DNA of 64,000 nucleotides from NCBI RefSeq assembly GCF_009917385.1, contig NZ_QWLJ01000003.1, forward strand, positions 1 to 64,000. The letters are read 5' to 3'. Position 1 is the first letter of the stretch; each line of letters starts with the position of its first letter. The notes below the pieces were generated by a model, which was not told the DNA's origin, did not search any database, and was given only the letters and a program-made list of their open reading frames with translations. Shown piece by piece: positions 28,776 to 39,686 of the stretch. Position numbers and translations under genes: made by a program. The stretch is from Roseburia sp. 1XD42-34. GTDB lineage: Bacteria; Bacillota; Bacilli; Bacillales; Amphibacillaceae.

Positions 28776-30650
28776 TTACATAACCCGTTTAAACATTTTC
28801 TCTAATTCATAGGTTGAAAAATGAACTATAATCGGTCTTCCATGTGGACAAGTAAATGGATCTGTGGTTTGGCGCAAATGTTCCAATAGCTGCGTCATTT
28901 CATCGTGATTCAAATAATGATTTGCTTTAATGGAACGTTTACAAGACATTAAAATCGCAGCTTCTTCTCGAATTTTTTCTACATCAATTTTCTCATCTTT
29001 CATAACCTGTTCGACCATTTCACGGATAATAGCTTCTTCTTGCCCAGCAGGGAACCAACTCGGGTGTGAGCGAACGACATACGTTTGCTGACCGAACGCT
29101 TCAAAGAATAGTCCAGCAGCTTGTAACGTTTCTTTATATGCTTCCACCCAGATTGCCTCTTCCTTGGAAAATTCAAACGTTAGCGGAATGAATAGCTGCT
29201 GTAAATCATTCATCGGCTGACCTAGCTTTCGCTTGAAAAATTCATACTTTACACGCTCTTGTGCAGCATGCTGGTCAATCATATACAACCCATTTTCATT
29301 CTGCGCTAATATATACGTACCTTGTAATTGCCCAATTGGATACATTATGGGAACGCGTGGGGCTGTTTGTTCATTTGTATTTGTGTGTTCATCTGTATCT
29401 GTTCGTTCGTGCGTTTGCTGCATTTCTGTACCCTGCACGGAGTAAGGTTCTGTCTCTTTATCAGTGGTAGTTTCATAAACATTTTCTTGCTTCAAGAGAG
29501 CTTTATTCAGGTCTGTCGCAGAATTATTTGCAACACCCGGCTCGCGAACACCAGCAGGATAGTTCCACTGCTTATTGGACGGTTCTCCGTTTAATGGTTT
29601 AAAATCAAAGCTATTTTGAAACGTCTTCTGTTTAGGTATAGGCTTTCGTTCTATTTCAGGAATTAAGGTTTCTGCTCGAAACGTATCCTTAATAGTTTGC
29701 TCAATCGCTTGAAATAACTCCTTATCTTTGCTAAAGCGCACCTCCAACTTTGTTGGATGTACATTGACATCAACTAAAATTGGATCCATTTGAATAGCAA
29801 GAACAACAATAGGAGAACGCCCAATCGGCAACAAAGTATGATACCCTTGGGTAATCGCTTTGTTTAAAGCAATGCTTTTTATATATCTTCCGTTAATAAT
29901 CGTCGACATATAATTCCTAGAAGCTCGGGTTACTTCCGGTTTGGCAATGTAACCAGTTATGGAGAAGTCAAGCGTTTCATGGTTCACCGGCAGCATTTGC
30001 TTCGCTACGTTCATTCCATATACTTGGGAAATGACTTGTAATAAATCACCAGTTCCTGCTGTTTTAAAGATTCCCTTTCCGTTATGTGTCACTTCAAACC
30101 TTACTTCTGGATGGGATAACGCTAGGCGATTTAACAAATCTGTAATATGCCCTAATTCCGTATGAATCGTTTTCATGTACTTTAAACGGGCAGGCGTATT
30201 ATAAAATAACTCGCTCACGGTTATTTCGGTCCCTTTTCTCGCTGCTGATTTCTGTTTTTGGATCAATTTACCGCCTTCTAAGCTTAAACTGGTACCTGCA
30301 TGCTCTCCAGTAGATGTTTGGACAGTTAGTTTGCTAACAGAGGCTATACTGGCAAGCGCCTCGCCACGAAAGCCAAGTGTACGAACATGAAATAAATCCG
30401 ACTCATTTTTTATTTTACTTGTCGCGTGGCGCAAGAATGCCGTTTCGCAATCTTCTTCTAACATGCCGTCTCCATTGTCTGTCACTTTAATCTCCTGCAA
30501 TCCGGCTTCTTTTATATCGATTTTAACCCATGTGCTGTTTGCATCAATGCTATTTTCAACCAATTCTTTTACAACCGATGCTGGTCGCTCTACAACTTCC
30601 CCTGCTGCAATTTTATTAGCGAGTGCATCCGGCATTTGTATAATATGCAT
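28776..30650 (-). CDS. mutL: MutL, mismatch repair endonuclease
   Basis: A 624-residue protein. The N-terminal GHKL ATPase is clear ([34 protein letters not shown]). A long acidic, Thr/Glu-rich linker spans about residues 330-430. The C-terminal dimerisation/endonuclease domain carries [12 protein letters not shown], the metal-binding DQHAx2Ex4E motif of nicking MutL proteins, and CPHGRPI near the end. It works with MutS just upstream (110-bp gap). Confidence 0.96.
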   Translation of the reverse strand: MHIIQMPDALANKIAAGEVVERPASVVKELVENSIDANSTWVKIDIKEAGLQEIKVTDNGDGMLEEDCETAFLRHATSKIKNESDLFHVRTLGFRGEALASIASVSKLTVQTSTGEHAGTSLSLEGGKLIQKQKSAARKGTEITVSELFYNTPARLKYMKTIHTELGHITDLLNRLALSHPEVRFEVTHNGKGIFKTAGTGDLLQVISQVYGMNVAKQMLPVNHETLDFSITGYIAKPEVTRASRNYMSTIINGRYIKSIALNKAITQGYHTLLPIGRSPIVVLAIQMDPILVDVNVHPTKLEVRFSKDKELFQAIEQTIKDTFRAETLIPEIERKPIPKQKTFQNSFDFKPLNGEPSNKQWNYPAGVREPGVANNSATDLNKALLKQENVYETTTDKETEPYSVQGTEMQQTHERTDTDEHTNTNEQTAPRVPIMYPIGQLQGTYILAQNENGLYMIDQHAAQERVKYEFFKRKLGQPMNDLQQLFIPLTFEFSKEEAIWVEAYKETLQAAGLFFEAFGQQTYVVRSHPSWFPAGQEEAIIREMVEQVMKDEKIDVEKIREEAAILMSCKRSIKANHYLNHDEMTQLLEHLRQTTDPFTCPHGRPIIVHFSTYELEKMFKRVM

Positions 30651-30760
30651 GCAAACAACTCCTTTACTGCAAAATTTAGGTTCATCGCCGTCTGTTTTTA
30701 TGTACTAATAGGAAATACTACCTTACATATTGATGTCATCCTAAGGATAAAGCAATTCAA

Positions 30761-33355
30761 CTATTTTCGAGTCTTTTTCTGTAATTGATACAAAACATTC
30801 ATCGCATCCAACGGAGTCATAGCAAATAAATCTAAATCTTTTAGTTCTTTTATCACCTTATCGTCATGATTATTTGATGTTGACACTGGTTGATTTTGCT
30901 GTTTTTCCTCTGTAAAGAAAGAGAGCTGTCCAGTTTGTTCTGTAGATGCTGCTTGCTCAGTCTTCGTTTCAGCTTCAGATTGACTGGTGCCTTCGAGTTC
31001 CGTTAATATTTTACTAGCGCGAGTAATTAAGCTTGACGGTAAATTAGCAAGCTTCGCCACATGAATACCATAGCTTTGATCAGCAGGTCCGTCTTTAATT
31101 TGATGAAGAAATACAACGTTCCCCTCGTGTTCTTCCGCCCTGACATGAATATTCTTTAAATTAGGCAATGTATTAGCTAGATCTGTTAATTCATGATAGT
31201 GTGTGGAGAACAACGTCTTTGCTTGAATATGATTATGAATGTACTCAATAATTGCTTGCGCTAACGCCATTCCATCGTATGTGCTCGTCCCCCGCCCGAT
31301 CTCATCAAATAATATCAAACTCTGTTCGGTCGCATTGGTTATCGCATGATTTGCTTCTAACATTTCCACCATAAATGTACTTTGACCAGCAACTAAATCA
31401 TCAGCAGCCCCAATTCGTGTAAATATTTGATCGAAAATGAGAAGCTGTGCAGATTCACACGGGACAAAACAGCCAATTTGCCCCATAATGACAGTCAACG
31501 CTAATTGGCGCATGTACGTGCTTTTTCCTGACATATTAGGCCCTGTAATTAATAAAATATGACTGTGCTCATCTAATGCAATATCATTAGGCACAAACGT
31601 TCCGTCATCCATAACTTGCTCAATTACCGGATGCCTGCTCTGTTTAATGCGCAATTTCTTCCGATCAAATGTAGGGCGAACATAATTATTGGACTCACTG
31701 ACAGTTGCGAACCCTTGTAGCACATCCACATAGCTCACCGCTTCTGCTAACCGTTGTAATTCAGGTATATACGCCTTCATCTGCTCACGAATCTCAATGA
31801 ATAATTGGTATTCTAATTCAACACTTTTTTCTTCCGCTTCTAAGATTAGCTGTTCCTTTTCTTTTAGCTCTGGTGTAATATACCGTTCAGCATTCGTTAA
31901 CGTTTGTTTTCTTTCATAGCGTCCTTCAGGAAGCAAATGCAAGTTTGCTTTCGTTACTTCGATATAATAACCGAATACACGATTATAACCAATTTTTAAT
32001 GATTTAATATTTGTTGCTTGCTTTTCTTTTTGTTCAAGCTCCGCAATCCACTGCTTGCCATTTCTAGAAGCATCTCGGTACGTATCTAGTTGCTCATTAT
32101 ATCCGTCTTTAATAATTCCGCCTTCTTTTATCGAAATTGGCGGGTCCTCCACAATACTTGCTTGTAATATATCTACAATCTTTGGATCAATATAAATTCG
32201 CTTAGCTAATTGCCGCATTTCCGGCTGAGAAAATTGTAGCAAAAGCTGCTTCAAGGCTGGAATTTTTTGTAAAGAGCTTTTAAGCTGCTGTAGATCACGC
32301 GCATTTACGTTTCCAAATGCAATTCTTCCAGCAAGCCTTTCTAAATCATAAACCGATTTTAATGTTTGCCTTAATTCATCCCGTTTCATAAACTGACTAT
32401 AAAAACCTTCTACAATGTTAAGTCGTTTTTCAATGTCACGAACGTTTAAAAGTGGTCGTTCTAGCCATTTTTTTAACATTCTCGAACCCATTGCCGTAAC
32501 AGTCTTATCGAGTACCCATAGTAAACTTCCATATTTTTCTTTTTTCATTAATGTTTCTGTAAGCTCTAAATTACGCTTCGAATACATATCTAAAGATAAA
32601 TGATACTGAAGTGGTATCACTTTTGCTTGCTGCATATGATCGAGCGAGCGTTTTTGGGTATGCTGAATGTAATTTAATAATCTGCTAAATGCCGTTAATA
32701 ACCTTTCATCATCAAGATTCTCGCATAAGTCCCGATATTCTGCATTGAATGTTATCTCATCCTGATACGAAAGAGTAACATGCAATCTCGATTTCAACTG
32801 CTTTTGTAAGTCCTCGGGTAATTGAGACGAGACAACAATTTCTTTAGTCGGCTGATTATATAATTCGTGAATCACCCCATCCCAACCATCTTCAATAACT
32901 ACCAGCTGATTTTCTCCTGTAGACAAATCACTATAGACAAGAACATAGCTCGTATCAAAATGAGACAAACTAGCAATATAGTTATTCTCTTTTTCGTTTA
33001 GCATCGTCTTTTCCATCACTGTGCCAGGTGTGATTAATTGGATCACTTCACGTTTTACTACCCCTTTGGCTGTTTTCGGGTCTTCCACTTGTTCACAAAT
33101 AGCTACTTTATAGCCTTTTTCTATTAAGATTTTTATGTAATTTTCAGCAGAATGATAAGGAACACCGCACATAGGGACAGGGTTCGGACTACCTGAATCC
33201 CGTTTTGTTAGTGTAATCTCCAGCTCCCTTGCAGCTTGAACCGCATCCTCAAAAAACAGTTCATAAAAATCGCCTAGGCGAAAAAATAGGAATGCATCCT
33301 TATATGCTTCTTTTATGCTAAGATATTGTTTCATCATTGGTGTTTGCTTTGCCAT
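30761..33355 (-). CDS. mutS: MutS, mismatch recognition ATPase
   Basis: An 864-residue mismatch sensor. The mismatch-binding Phe-X-Glu lies in [11 protein letters not shown] near the N-terminus. The ABC ATPase has [26 protein letters not shown] and STHYHEL. The C-terminal tail contains a Gln/Glu/Thr-rich stretch before SFFTEEK, a segment of the type used by Bacillus MutS to contact the DNA clamp. The ribosome site GGAGGAC is well placed. It is first in a mutS-mutL unit, downstream of cotE as in B. subtilis. Confidence 0.97.
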   Translation of the reverse strand: MAKQTPMMKQYLSIKEAYKDAFLFFRLGDFYELFFEDAVQAARELEITLTKRDSGSPNPVPMCGVPYHSAENYIKILIEKGYKVAICEQVEDPKTAKGVVKREVIQLITPGTVMEKTMLNEKENNYIASLSHFDTSYVLVYSDLSTGENQLVVIEDGWDGVIHELYNQPTKEIVVSSQLPEDLQKQLKSRLHVTLSYQDEITFNAEYRDLCENLDDERLLTAFSRLLNYIQHTQKRSLDHMQQAKVIPLQYHLSLDMYSKRNLELTETLMKKEKYGSLLWVLDKTVTAMGSRMLKKWLERPLLNVRDIEKRLNIVEGFYSQFMKRDELRQTLKSVYDLERLAGRIAFGNVNARDLQQLKSSLQKIPALKQLLLQFSQPEMRQLAKRIYIDPKIVDILQASIVEDPPISIKEGGIIKDGYNEQLDTYRDASRNGKQWIAELEQKEKQATNIKSLKIGYNRVFGYYIEVTKANLHLLPEGRYERKQTLTNAERYITPELKEKEQLILEAEEKSVELEYQLFIEIREQMKAYIPELQRLAEAVSYVDVLQGFATVSESNNYVRPTFDRKKLRIKQSRHPVIEQVMDDGTFVPNDIALDEHSHILLITGPNMSGKSTYMRQLALTVIMGQIGCFVPCESAQLLIFDQIFTRIGAADDLVAGQSTFMVEMLEANHAITNATEQSLILFDEIGRGTSTYDGMALAQAIIEYIHNHIQAKTLFSTHYHELTDLANTLPNLKNIHVRAEEHEGNVVFLHQIKDGPADQSYGIHVAKLANLPSSLITRASKILTELEGTSQSEAETKTEQAASTEQTGQLSFFTEEKQQNQPVSTSNNHDDKVIKELKDLDLFAMTPLDAMNVLYQLQKKTRK

Positions 33356-33820
33356 GTTTTGTCCTCCAAAAAACCGTAAAATATTCTTCTGCTATTATAG
33401 CACACATTCAGCTTTACTTTCGATTAATCCAATGTTACGTCTATCCCATGAATTCTTTTTGAAGAGCTTGTTGCTCCAAAAATTTAGTATATGCTTGTAA
33501 AAAAATGGGTGGAAAGTGAAAGCGCTTGGTAAATGACGTACAAACAGTAGGTCTGACGAATGAGGTGAAATTTTTATAAAGAGGATTTTCGTTTGAAAGA
33601 TAGTCAAATGAATTGGAGATTTAGAAGCCGTTTTTCGCATCATGTTTCAGTACCATTAGCAGTTTTTTGAAAAACACAGCTTCTTATATCTCACTCGCCC
33701 CTGTAACAGATGTGCGACGTGATGAAACGAGCCCATTTTTAATCAACCTTCCTTTAGATTTGAGCAGATGTAAATTATCTTAGAAAGAAGTCCGAAGTAT
33801 TTGAATCCGCACTAGAAAGA
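33356..33820. other. Decayed intergenic region between mutS and cotE
   Basis: No gene supported. At about 33700-33790 the sequence ACGAGCCCATTTTTAATCAACCTTCC and what follows resembles the middle of family 1 repeats, so this may be a sixth, badly eroded copy. Confidence 0.4.
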
Positions 33821-33821
33821 A

Positions 33822-33853
33822 AAAGATTACGAGGAAGCCTCTCCTCGTAATCT
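33822..33853 (-). terminator. Intrinsic terminator after cotE
   Basis: AGATTACGAGG pairs exactly with CCTCGTAATCT and is followed by TTTTTCTTTC on the minus strand. Confidence 0.88.
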
Positions 33854-33855
33854 GG

Positions 33856-34419
33856 TTAATCTTTATTTAAAAAGTCTGGCTCTACTTCTTCCAGCTCATC
33901 ATCCGTCAACTCTACATCCCAAACTTCATCATCGTCATCATCTATATGTTCTCGCTTTGGATCTACACGGACCGCAATTTTTGTATCACCAATAATTTGG
34001 ACAATAAACTCTCTTTCAATCTCTACTGCTATCTTATGCCCTTTGTTCTCAATTGTACAATTCAAGCAATTGGGCTGTTGAATGACTTTGGCAATAACAT
34101 CAAAATCATCGTTCAAGCAGTTTTCATCTTTGACTGACAATGGTACTTTATCGCTGTATGTTACTCGCTCCGTGATAGCTTCTGTTTTTGTATTGTCATT
34201 ATACGAATACCAAATATTAATTTCATAGCTGCCATTTATTTCTACGGTATCTTTTGATTTTATCTTTGCGTTATACAGATGATTAATTACCCAACAACCT
34301 AGTATACTTGAAGGTCTATGTGATGGTGTGACGGAATGGGTTGCTTGGGAGAACTTGCGACCTTTACCACAAACCGCTTTCGTTATGATCTCTCTATATT
34401 CTTTTTCTAAAAAAGACAT
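33856..34419 (-). CDS. cotE: CotE, outer spore coat morphogenetic protein
   Basis: A 187-residue protein that organises the outer coat. The N-terminal part EYREIITKAVCGKGRKF, the middle NIWYSYNDNTKTEA and QQPNCLNCTI, and an acidic C-terminal tail ending in DFLNKD all match CotE. The start is the ATG at 34419 with GAGGAGGT ahead; the longer upstream frame is unlikely. It lies between mutS and ricA as in B. subtilis, although about 2 kb of accessory DNA now separates it from ricA. Confidence 0.95.
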   Translation of the reverse strand: MSFLEKEYREIITKAVCGKGRKFSQATHSVTPSHRPSSILGCWVINHLYNAKIKSKDTVEINGSYEINIWYSYNDNTKTEAITERVTYSDKVPLSVKDENCLNDDFDVIAKVIQQPNCLNCTIENKGHKIAVEIEREFIVQIIGDTKIAVRVDPKREHIDDDDDEVWDVELTDDELEEVEPDFLNKD

Positions 34420-35041
34420 AATTACTTTTACCTCCTCTTTTTTCATAGTCATTTTATGCAAGACAAATACCTAAAGTGCATACTAATAATTAAACGCAGA
34501 CTTTACATTGATTGAGCGTCAACCATTTATATATTAAGGCTTGTCATACTAAAATGTATAAATCTGCCTTGCAAGATAAAGCAATAAGATAATTGATTTT
34601 TAGGTCACTCTTGAGACTATAAAAATAAGTGTGGGTAGATGTTATACGGGAGAGATTTGTAATTTATTTCTGCTTATTTCAGATAATATGATTATGCTGA
34701 TTAAATATATTTTTTGATAACTATTTATATTTCTTTATTTTTCTATATTGGTTTACATGGTCAATTTTAAATCTCAACAAAGCATCTCATAGTAAATCAT
34801 ATCGTCCCCCTAACCCTTATAGCCGCCTTCTGAAAATTATTGAATTACATACGCTGGATTTAAAAAAGTTTTATTTTTGAATAAACCCGTTCCGTTACTT
34901 TAATTAAGAGAAGTTAATCAAAATATTTATTCGCAATATATACAAACTTACCTCTCGCTATCAAAAGCAAGCTCTTCTGTTAAATGGAAATACTATCGGG
35001 GACTACTGTATATAGAACACTTATAATTTTGGTTTCTATCC
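34420..35041. other. AT-rich region upstream of cotE
   Basis: Very AT-rich, with no gene or clear motif on either strand. The cotE promoters should be at its left end but were not assigned. Confidence 0.4.
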
Positions 35042-35227
35042 ATGATCAATGGAGACGTGACTATTGATTTTACGGATGTAGGGATGTCGGAGTTGCGGTT
35101 CAATAATGAGCTATCAGTAAAGAATACGAGCAAATTTTTTGTGAAAAAGAACTCTGGAGAGGTTGTTATTACAAACTTGCGTAAATATTTCAATCACCTT
35201 AAAATAAGAAAAACATTCCCTGGGTGA
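35042..35227 (+). CDS. Possible small protein, accessory cassette
   Basis: A 61-codon open frame starting MINGDVTIDFTDVGMSEL with balanced composition and a basic C-terminus. No clear ribosome site and no recognised family. It is listed because three more short plus-strand frames follow within 600 bp at close spacing. It may be the tail of a truncated larger gene. Confidence 0.3.
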   Translation: MINGDVTIDFTDVGMSELRFNNELSVKNTSKFFVKKNSGEVVITNLRKYFNHLKIRKTFPG

Positions 35228-35231
35228 TAAC

Positions 35232-35351
35232 GTGGATATAATTAATACATTTATTGCTACTTCACTTGCTATTAAGGTTTTTAGACGTAACCAAAAGCTT
35301 TTTGATGATTTTAACAATCTAAAAAAAGATATGTACACTAACACTCATTGA
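35232..35351 (+). CDS. Possible 39-aa peptide, accessory cassette
   Basis: GTG start four bases after the preceding stop, with GGGTGA upstream. It has a short hydrophobic stretch (INTFIATSLAIKVF), then a charged tail. No family. It could be real or the start of a broken gene. Confidence 0.3.
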   Translation: MDIINTFIATSLAIKVFRRNQKLFDDFNNLKKDMYTNTH

Positions 35352-35441
35352 TATAAAACAGTTGGATGACACAAATTATCTTGCAAAAGGCGTAAAGATA
35401 ATAACGAGGTAAGAGAATATACACTTGAGCAGTTAAAACAG

Positions 35442-35567
35442 ATGACTAGTGATATCATGGATAATAGATATTTAACCGGAGATAAGGCGGGTCCGTTTGA
35501 ACGTAAGGATAGAAAATGGGATGTATTATCAGCACTTGATACACACTATGAAAGTAATGATAATTGA
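35442..35567 (+). CDS. Possible 41-aa protein or gene remnant
   Basis: The frame includes MTSDIMDNRYLTGDKAGPF and ends LDTHYESNDN, and looks coding in codon use. It also stays open upstream of the ATG without another start, so it may be the 3' end of a truncated gene. Its TGA overlaps the next ATG by one base, the arrangement of translationally coupled genes. Confidence 0.35.
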   Translation: MTSDIMDNRYLTGDKAGPFERKDRKWDVLSALDTHYESNDN

Positions 35568-35800
35568 TGGATAAAATTAAAAGATGGAGACAAATAAATA
35601 TAGCGGACATCTTTACAGGTTTCGCAGTTATATATTTAGTTTACTCATTTGCAAGTATCTTATTTGAAATTTCTCTGTATCGTGCTAGTTTTCCTCACGT
35701 TCGTTGGTTTAGTTTTTTTAATTTAATAGCTAACACTGGATTTAAAGTATTGGTTTTATTTGGAATTAGTGCAGTACTTCGTAGACTTATTAAAAATTGA
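35567..35800 (+). CDS. Small two-helix membrane protein
   Basis: A 77-residue protein starting MDKIKRWRQINIADIF with two hydrophobic segments (about residues 15-35 and 50-68) and a basic end. The start overlaps the previous stop (TGATG). Low GC and no recognised family. With its coupled upstream frame it is the best-supported gene of the cassette. A toxin, immunity or transport role cannot be told apart from sequence. Confidence 0.45.
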   Translation: MDKIKRWRQINIADIFTGFAVIYLVYSFASILFEISLYRASFPHVRWFSFFNLIANTGFKVLVLFGISAVLRRLIKN

Positions 35801-35838
35801 TTATAAGTCCTCACTTAATTGTGAGAGCTTGTTTTTGT

Positions 35839-36186
35839 TTATTTCTTAATCACATTATCAAAAGATTTTAGTACACTAATTAAATCAGTAAAATTCTTAA
35901 TTTCCTTATCTGAAATTTCCTCTACTACTTGGTATAAACTTTTGGTTAGCCTAACAGTAATATCTTGGTCGTCTTTAATAAATACTTCAAATTCATTAAA
36001 GACCTTAAAAACTTCATAAACTCGGTCCATTGATAGGTTATTATATACATTAGCTTTATTGATTGATACTGGATTACTGCTGTCACGAATAACTCTAATT
36101 AGTGAACCTACTTCAGGTTTTATAGGTTCAAATCCCCTAAATTTTCTAGTTTTACCACTTAGGTCCTTTAAGTTATGTATCTCCAA
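35839..36186 (-). CDS. Hypothetical 115-aa protein
   Basis: A soluble, mildly acidic protein with a small beta-rich middle (GSLIRVIRDSSNPVS, DRVYEVFKVFNEFEVFIKDD) that resembles the short SH3-like folds of phage or host small proteins only in general look. The start is TTG with GGAGTGATG upstream. It lies tail to tail with the small membrane gene. Low GC; probably acquired. No family recognised. Confidence 0.5.
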   Translation of the reverse strand: MEIHNLKDLSGKTRKFRGFEPIKPEVGSLIRVIRDSSNPVSINKANVYNNLSMDRVYEVFKVFNEFEVFIKDDQDITVRLTKSLYQVVEEISDKEIKNFTDLISVLKSFDNVIKK

Positions 36187-36332
36187 TTCTCATCACTCCA
36201 GTATATTTAATACAATTATAATATCATGAAAGATATTGAGTTTTAAACAGATAAGTTTAAGAAGTAAAATAGTAAAAACAAACTATAAGGCTAGAGTATG
36301 AATACTCTAGCTTTGTGATCTGCCACCGCCTA

Positions 36333-36410
36333 TTACTTTACGCGCAATCTTTGTCCTGGTTAAATAACATCACCAGTTAAACCGTTAAAGCTTTTAATTG
36401 CATAACGGGT
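36333..36410 (-). pseudogene. LysM-domain fragment
   Basis: On the minus strand the stretch reads YAIKSFNGLTGDVI, stop, PGQRLRVK, stop, which is the end of a peptidoglycan-binding LysM motif with a stop where a tyrosine is expected. No start or further LysM sequence is nearby. It is a relic of a cell-wall protein gene. Confidence 0.6.
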
Positions 36411-36442
36411 CAGGAAAAATAGAAAAGGAATAGGTAAAAGCA

Positions 36443-36600
36443 TATAAAATGAAGCTTTCATCCGTGGGGGGTTCTTCATCCCCCACTTATTGTTAGAGGA
36501 ACGAATCCGTCATTTAGGTGCTGTTATGTTCCACTTAGCTGCAGTACAGATATCCAACTCTTGAAGCGGGAGTCTTACAGCACCTTATACACGGGATAAC
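36443..36600 (+). repeat. Family 2 structured repeat, copy C
   Basis: It starts ATAAAATGAAGC, has a GTGGGGG/CCCCCAC hairpin, ACGAATCCGTCATTTAGGTG and an end ACACGGGATAAC. AGGTGCTGT and ACAGCACCT pair perfectly over nine bases across about 50 bases. It lies just outside the ricA terminator. Confidence 0.82.
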
Positions 36601-36632
36601 TGGATAGCAATGGGCTTCTTCGCATGAGAAGA

Positions 36633-36662
36633 AGGACAGGGATAATAACATCCACTGTCCTT
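36633..36662 (-). terminator. Intrinsic terminator after ricA
   Basis: AAGGACAG pairs with CTGTCCTT and is followed by CTTCTC on the minus strand; it is adjacent to the ricA stop. Confidence 0.7.
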
Positions 36663-36667
36663 TTCAT

Positions 36668-37096
36668 TTAAAGGCTACAGCCTGATTTCGTTCGTACTTT
36701 CGACCCTGTTTCTCCGGATAATAAATCACCGCCTGTAGATTCGATCACTTGGTTTGTAACTTCTCTTGCAATAGTAGCTGTAATTAATTGCAAGACATCA
36801 TTGACAACGACTTGGGTCTCTTTAAATTCCTGTACTACAGGAATAGCATCAATTTCTTCTTGAAAGATATCCAGCTGTTCCTCTACTTTTTTTAAGGCTT
36901 CATGCTTTTCATAAGCCTGTAAATTAACAGCTTGTTTCTGTAAAGCTTTAATTTTAGTAATTAATCGCTGGACCTTTTTATTTTCATTTATTTTCGCTTC
37001 GACTTGCTTAAAGCGCTCAATTTCTTCTGTATTTGCTAACATATTGGCAAGCTTTTTTGCTTCATCGAGCACTTGTTTACGTGTATACTCTGCCAT
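36668..37096 (-). CDS. ricA: RicA (YmcA), Y-complex/RNase Y specificity factor
   Basis: A 142-residue helical YlbF/YmcA-family protein. With RicF and RicT it forms the Y-complex that steers RNase Y (rny, 40570) and is needed for biofilm formation and sporulation. The start MAEYTRKQVLDEAKKLANML follows AGGGGTGG; the upstream extension is inside miaB. The C-terminus SGCSL keeps the cysteine tied to the Fe-S cluster of the complex in the family. It follows miaB by two bases. Confidence 0.92.
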   Translation of the reverse strand: MAEYTRKQVLDEAKKLANMLANTEEIERFKQVEAKINENKKVQRLITKIKALQKQAVNLQAYEKHEALKKVEEQLDIFQEEIDAIPVVQEFKETQVVVNDVLQLITATIAREVTNQVIESTGGDLLSGETGSKVRTKSGCSL

Positions 37097-37098
37097 AA

Positions 37099-38676
37099 TT
37101 ATTCCACCCCTATTGTATTTTCGACCATTACACCATCTAAAGACCACGTTTTTGCTTCTGTTATTTTCACATCTACAATCTGCCCAATTGCAGACTTTGG
37201 TCCTCTAAAATTAACAAGTTTATTTCTTTCTGTATACCCTGCTAATACATCTGGGTCTTTTTTACTTTCTCCCTCTACAAGTACTTTTACGACCTTGTCT
37301 TGATACTTCTTCATAGACTCCGCAGATTGTTTGTTAACAAGTTCATTTAAGCGATAGAGTCGTTGCTTTTTCACTTCTTCTGGCACATTATCTTTTTTAC
37401 GAGCTGCTGGCGTTCCCTCACGCGGCGAATAAATAAATGTATAGGCAGCTTCAAAGCCTACTTCCTCCATTAAAGTCATCGTTTCTTCAAACTGCTCTTC
37501 CGTTTCATTAGGAAAGCCTACAATAATATCTGTCGTTAACGTCGCATTCGGCATTGCAGCACGAATTTTTCTTACGAGTTCTAAATAGGATTCTCGGGTA
37601 TATTTCCGATTCATTTTCTTCAGAATTTCACTGCTACCTGATTGAACCGGTAAATGGATATGATCTAACAAATTACCACCCTTAGCTAAAACCTCGATTA
37701 ACCGATCATCAAAGTCTCTTGGGTGTGAGGTCGTAAAGCGAATTCTTGGAATATCGATTTTGCGAAGCTCATCCATTAAATCTCCTAAACCGTAAGTCAT
37801 GCCTTCTAAATCTTTTCCGTAGGCATTTACGTTTTGACCTAATAATGTTACCTCTTTATAACCTTGAGCAGCTAAATGGCGAACCTCTTGGATGATATCT
37901 TCTGGAAGACGGCTTCGTTCTTTTCCGCGCGTCATCGGAACAATACAATATGTACAAAACTTATCACAGCCGTACATAATGTTGACCCAAGCTTTTATTT
38001 TTCCTTTACGTGCTTTTGGAAGGTTTTCAATCACATCACCTTCTTTAGACCATACTTCAACAATCTTTTCTTTGCCAAACATTGCTTCTTTCACAAGATG
38101 AGGCAATCGATGTATGTTATGCGTGCCAAAAATCAAATCCACATGCTGGTGCTTTTTCAATATGCGATTCACTACAGATTCTTCTTGGGACATACAGCCG
38201 CAAACACCGAGTATTAAATCCGGTTTTTCTCGTTTCAAAGCTTTTAAATGTCCAATTTCACCAAACACTTTATTTTCAGCATTTTCTCTGATTGCACACG
38301 TATTCAGCAAGATAATATCGGCTTCATTTGTTTCTGAAGTGGACGTATAGCCCATTTCTGTTAGGATGCCAGCCATTACCTCGGTATCATGCTCATTCAT
38401 TTGGCAGCCGTACGTACGAATTAAAAACTTCTTTCCCCGTCCAATATTTTCCATATCCTCTGGAATAGCAAAGTCATAATGCACATTTACTTTATCTCGT
38501 CCACGTTTACGTGCTTGATTCAAATTTGGTGGTTCATATGTGGTTTTAAAATATTTTGAAATTAAATCTTCACTTGAAGTATTTTTTAGGCGTTCCATAT
38601 TATCCATACCGGATTTTACGTCCGTTGGATTTGCCTGTTTAATTTGTGCTTGTTGTTTACGTTGCTGCTCGTTCAT
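37099..38676 (-). CDS. miaB: MiaB, tRNA-2-methylthio-N6-dimethylallyladenosine synthase
   Basis: A 525-residue radical-SAM methylthiotransferase acting after MiaA on A37 of tRNA. The N-terminal UPF0004 domain holds three cluster cysteines ([25 protein letters not shown]). The radical SAM motif is [12 protein letters not shown], and a TRAM domain closes the protein. The start at 38676 has AAGGAG and the N-terminal extension MNEQQRKQQ typical of Bacillus. In B. subtilis miaB (ymcB) and ricA (ymcA) are paired in the same way. Confidence 0.96.
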   Translation of the reverse strand: MNEQQRKQQAQIKQANPTDVKSGMDNMERLKNTSSEDLISKYFKTTYEPPNLNQARKRGRDKVNVHYDFAIPEDMENIGRGKKFLIRTYGCQMNEHDTEVMAGILTEMGYTSTSETNEADIILLNTCAIRENAENKVFGEIGHLKALKREKPDLILGVCGCMSQEESVVNRILKKHQHVDLIFGTHNIHRLPHLVKEAMFGKEKIVEVWSKEGDVIENLPKARKGKIKAWVNIMYGCDKFCTYCIVPMTRGKERSRLPEDIIQEVRHLAAQGYKEVTLLGQNVNAYGKDLEGMTYGLGDLMDELRKIDIPRIRFTTSHPRDFDDRLIEVLAKGGNLLDHIHLPVQSGSSEILKKMNRKYTRESYLELVRKIRAAMPNATLTTDIIVGFPNETEEQFEETMTLMEEVGFEAAYTFIYSPREGTPAARKKDNVPEEVKKQRLYRLNELVNKQSAESMKKYQDKVVKVLVEGESKKDPDVLAGYTERNKLVNFRGPKSAIGQIVDVKITEAKTWSLDGVMVENTIGVE

Positions 38677-39039
38677 TGGTAAACTCCTTTCTTTTCCTGC
38701 AAAACAAAATAACCATTCGCTGGCTATACGATTGATAAGAATCAATGACTAGTTCTTTTAAATACCATGTTTACACTCATTAATTCATTATAAATGCTAT
38801 ATTGAAATTAAACAATAGATGGCTATGCAATAAAGTATGAACAGATAGGGAGACGTTTAATTGGGGAAAGGAAAGTTATAGTTCTACTACTTCTTTCTTT
38901 ACATGACAAGCATGCATGCTTCTTATGCAAGGCATCCAGTCCAACCCTCTACAATACGGTGTGTATCTAAAAATGTGTCCGATATAGGTACAAGACCAGA
39001 CTGGATGCGCAACTCGTCTGCATTGGTGAACGATATAAA
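38677..39039. other. Intergenic region between spoVS and miaB
   Basis: No gene found. In B. subtilis the threonine dehydrogenase pair tdh-kbl sits here; no trace of it was seen. Confidence 0.45.
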
Positions 39040-39068
39040 AATAGTGCTGCGCAAATGCGCAACACTAG
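39040..39068 (-). terminator. Intrinsic terminator after spoVS
   Basis: AGTGTTGCGCA pairs with TGCGCAGCACT and is followed by ATTTTTAT on the minus strand. Confidence 0.88.
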
Positions 39069-39090
39069 GAACCATTTTTCATAATAGCGA

Positions 39091-39351
39091 TTATCTAGGC
39101 TCTACAATTAATTTAATTGCCGTACGTTCTTCTTCATCAATTAAAATATCTGTAAAAGCCGGAATACAAATAAGGTCTACGCCACTAGGTGCAACAAATC
39201 CTCTAGCAATTGCTACTGCCTTTACAGCCTGGTTCAATGCACCAGCTCCAATAGCCTGAATTTCTGCTGAGCCACGTTCTCTTAGCACATTCGCAAGTGC
39301 ACCCGCTACTGAATTTGGATTTGATTTTGCTGACACTTTTAATACTTCCAC
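39091..39351 (-). CDS. spoVS: SpoVS, stage V sporulation protein S
   Basis: An 86-residue Alba-like protein that is nearly invariant in Bacilli (SNPNSVAGALANVLRERG, IGAGALNQAVKAVAIARGF). In B. subtilis it is sigma-H controlled and affects asymmetric septation and coat assembly. The start is a GTG at 39351 with AGGAGG upstream, which gives exactly the usual length; an upstream ATG is too close to the ribosome site. Confidence 0.96.
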   Translation of the reverse strand: MEVLKVSAKSNPNSVAGALANVLRERGSAEIQAIGAGALNQAVKAVAIARGFVAPSGVDLICIPAFTDILIDEEERTAIKLIVEPR

Positions 39352-39686
39352 CACTAGTACCTCCTTCATTAAACTATTCTAGTTCTACTTATACTTATAC
39401 TATATTCTTGGAGATGTTAGCTTATTACCCCTATTATGCATTAATAATTCTTAACATTCAAATAATCTTATCTCAACATTTTTGGCTATATATTGTTTTT
39501 AGTTCCAATTGACCCTTTATTTCACCTCACAGAAAGGATTAAATGAAGCTTCCTTCAGAAGGAATTTTCCTCCCTACTACATGTTTAGCTAAAGTAAACC
39601 GTCTTCTTCGTTGGAAGGCCCCTTTGTTCCTTCTTTGTTTTACGTGGCACCACGTAAAAGGCAGATGTTACAGCCTGTAACAAGGC
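39352..39686. other. Intergenic region between ymdB and spoVS
   Basis: No gene. Two small palindromes are present near the ymdB end: TTTTACGTGG/CCACGTAAAA (about 39639-39661) and TGTTACAG/CTGTAACA (about 39666-39682). The spoVS promoter should lie here. Confidence 0.4.

Noticed and set aside
33395..33643. 82-codon minus-strand frame upstream of mutS
   Set aside because: No ribosome site, composition typical of chance frames in AT-rich DNA, and no recognisable protein; it overlaps the mutS promoter region.
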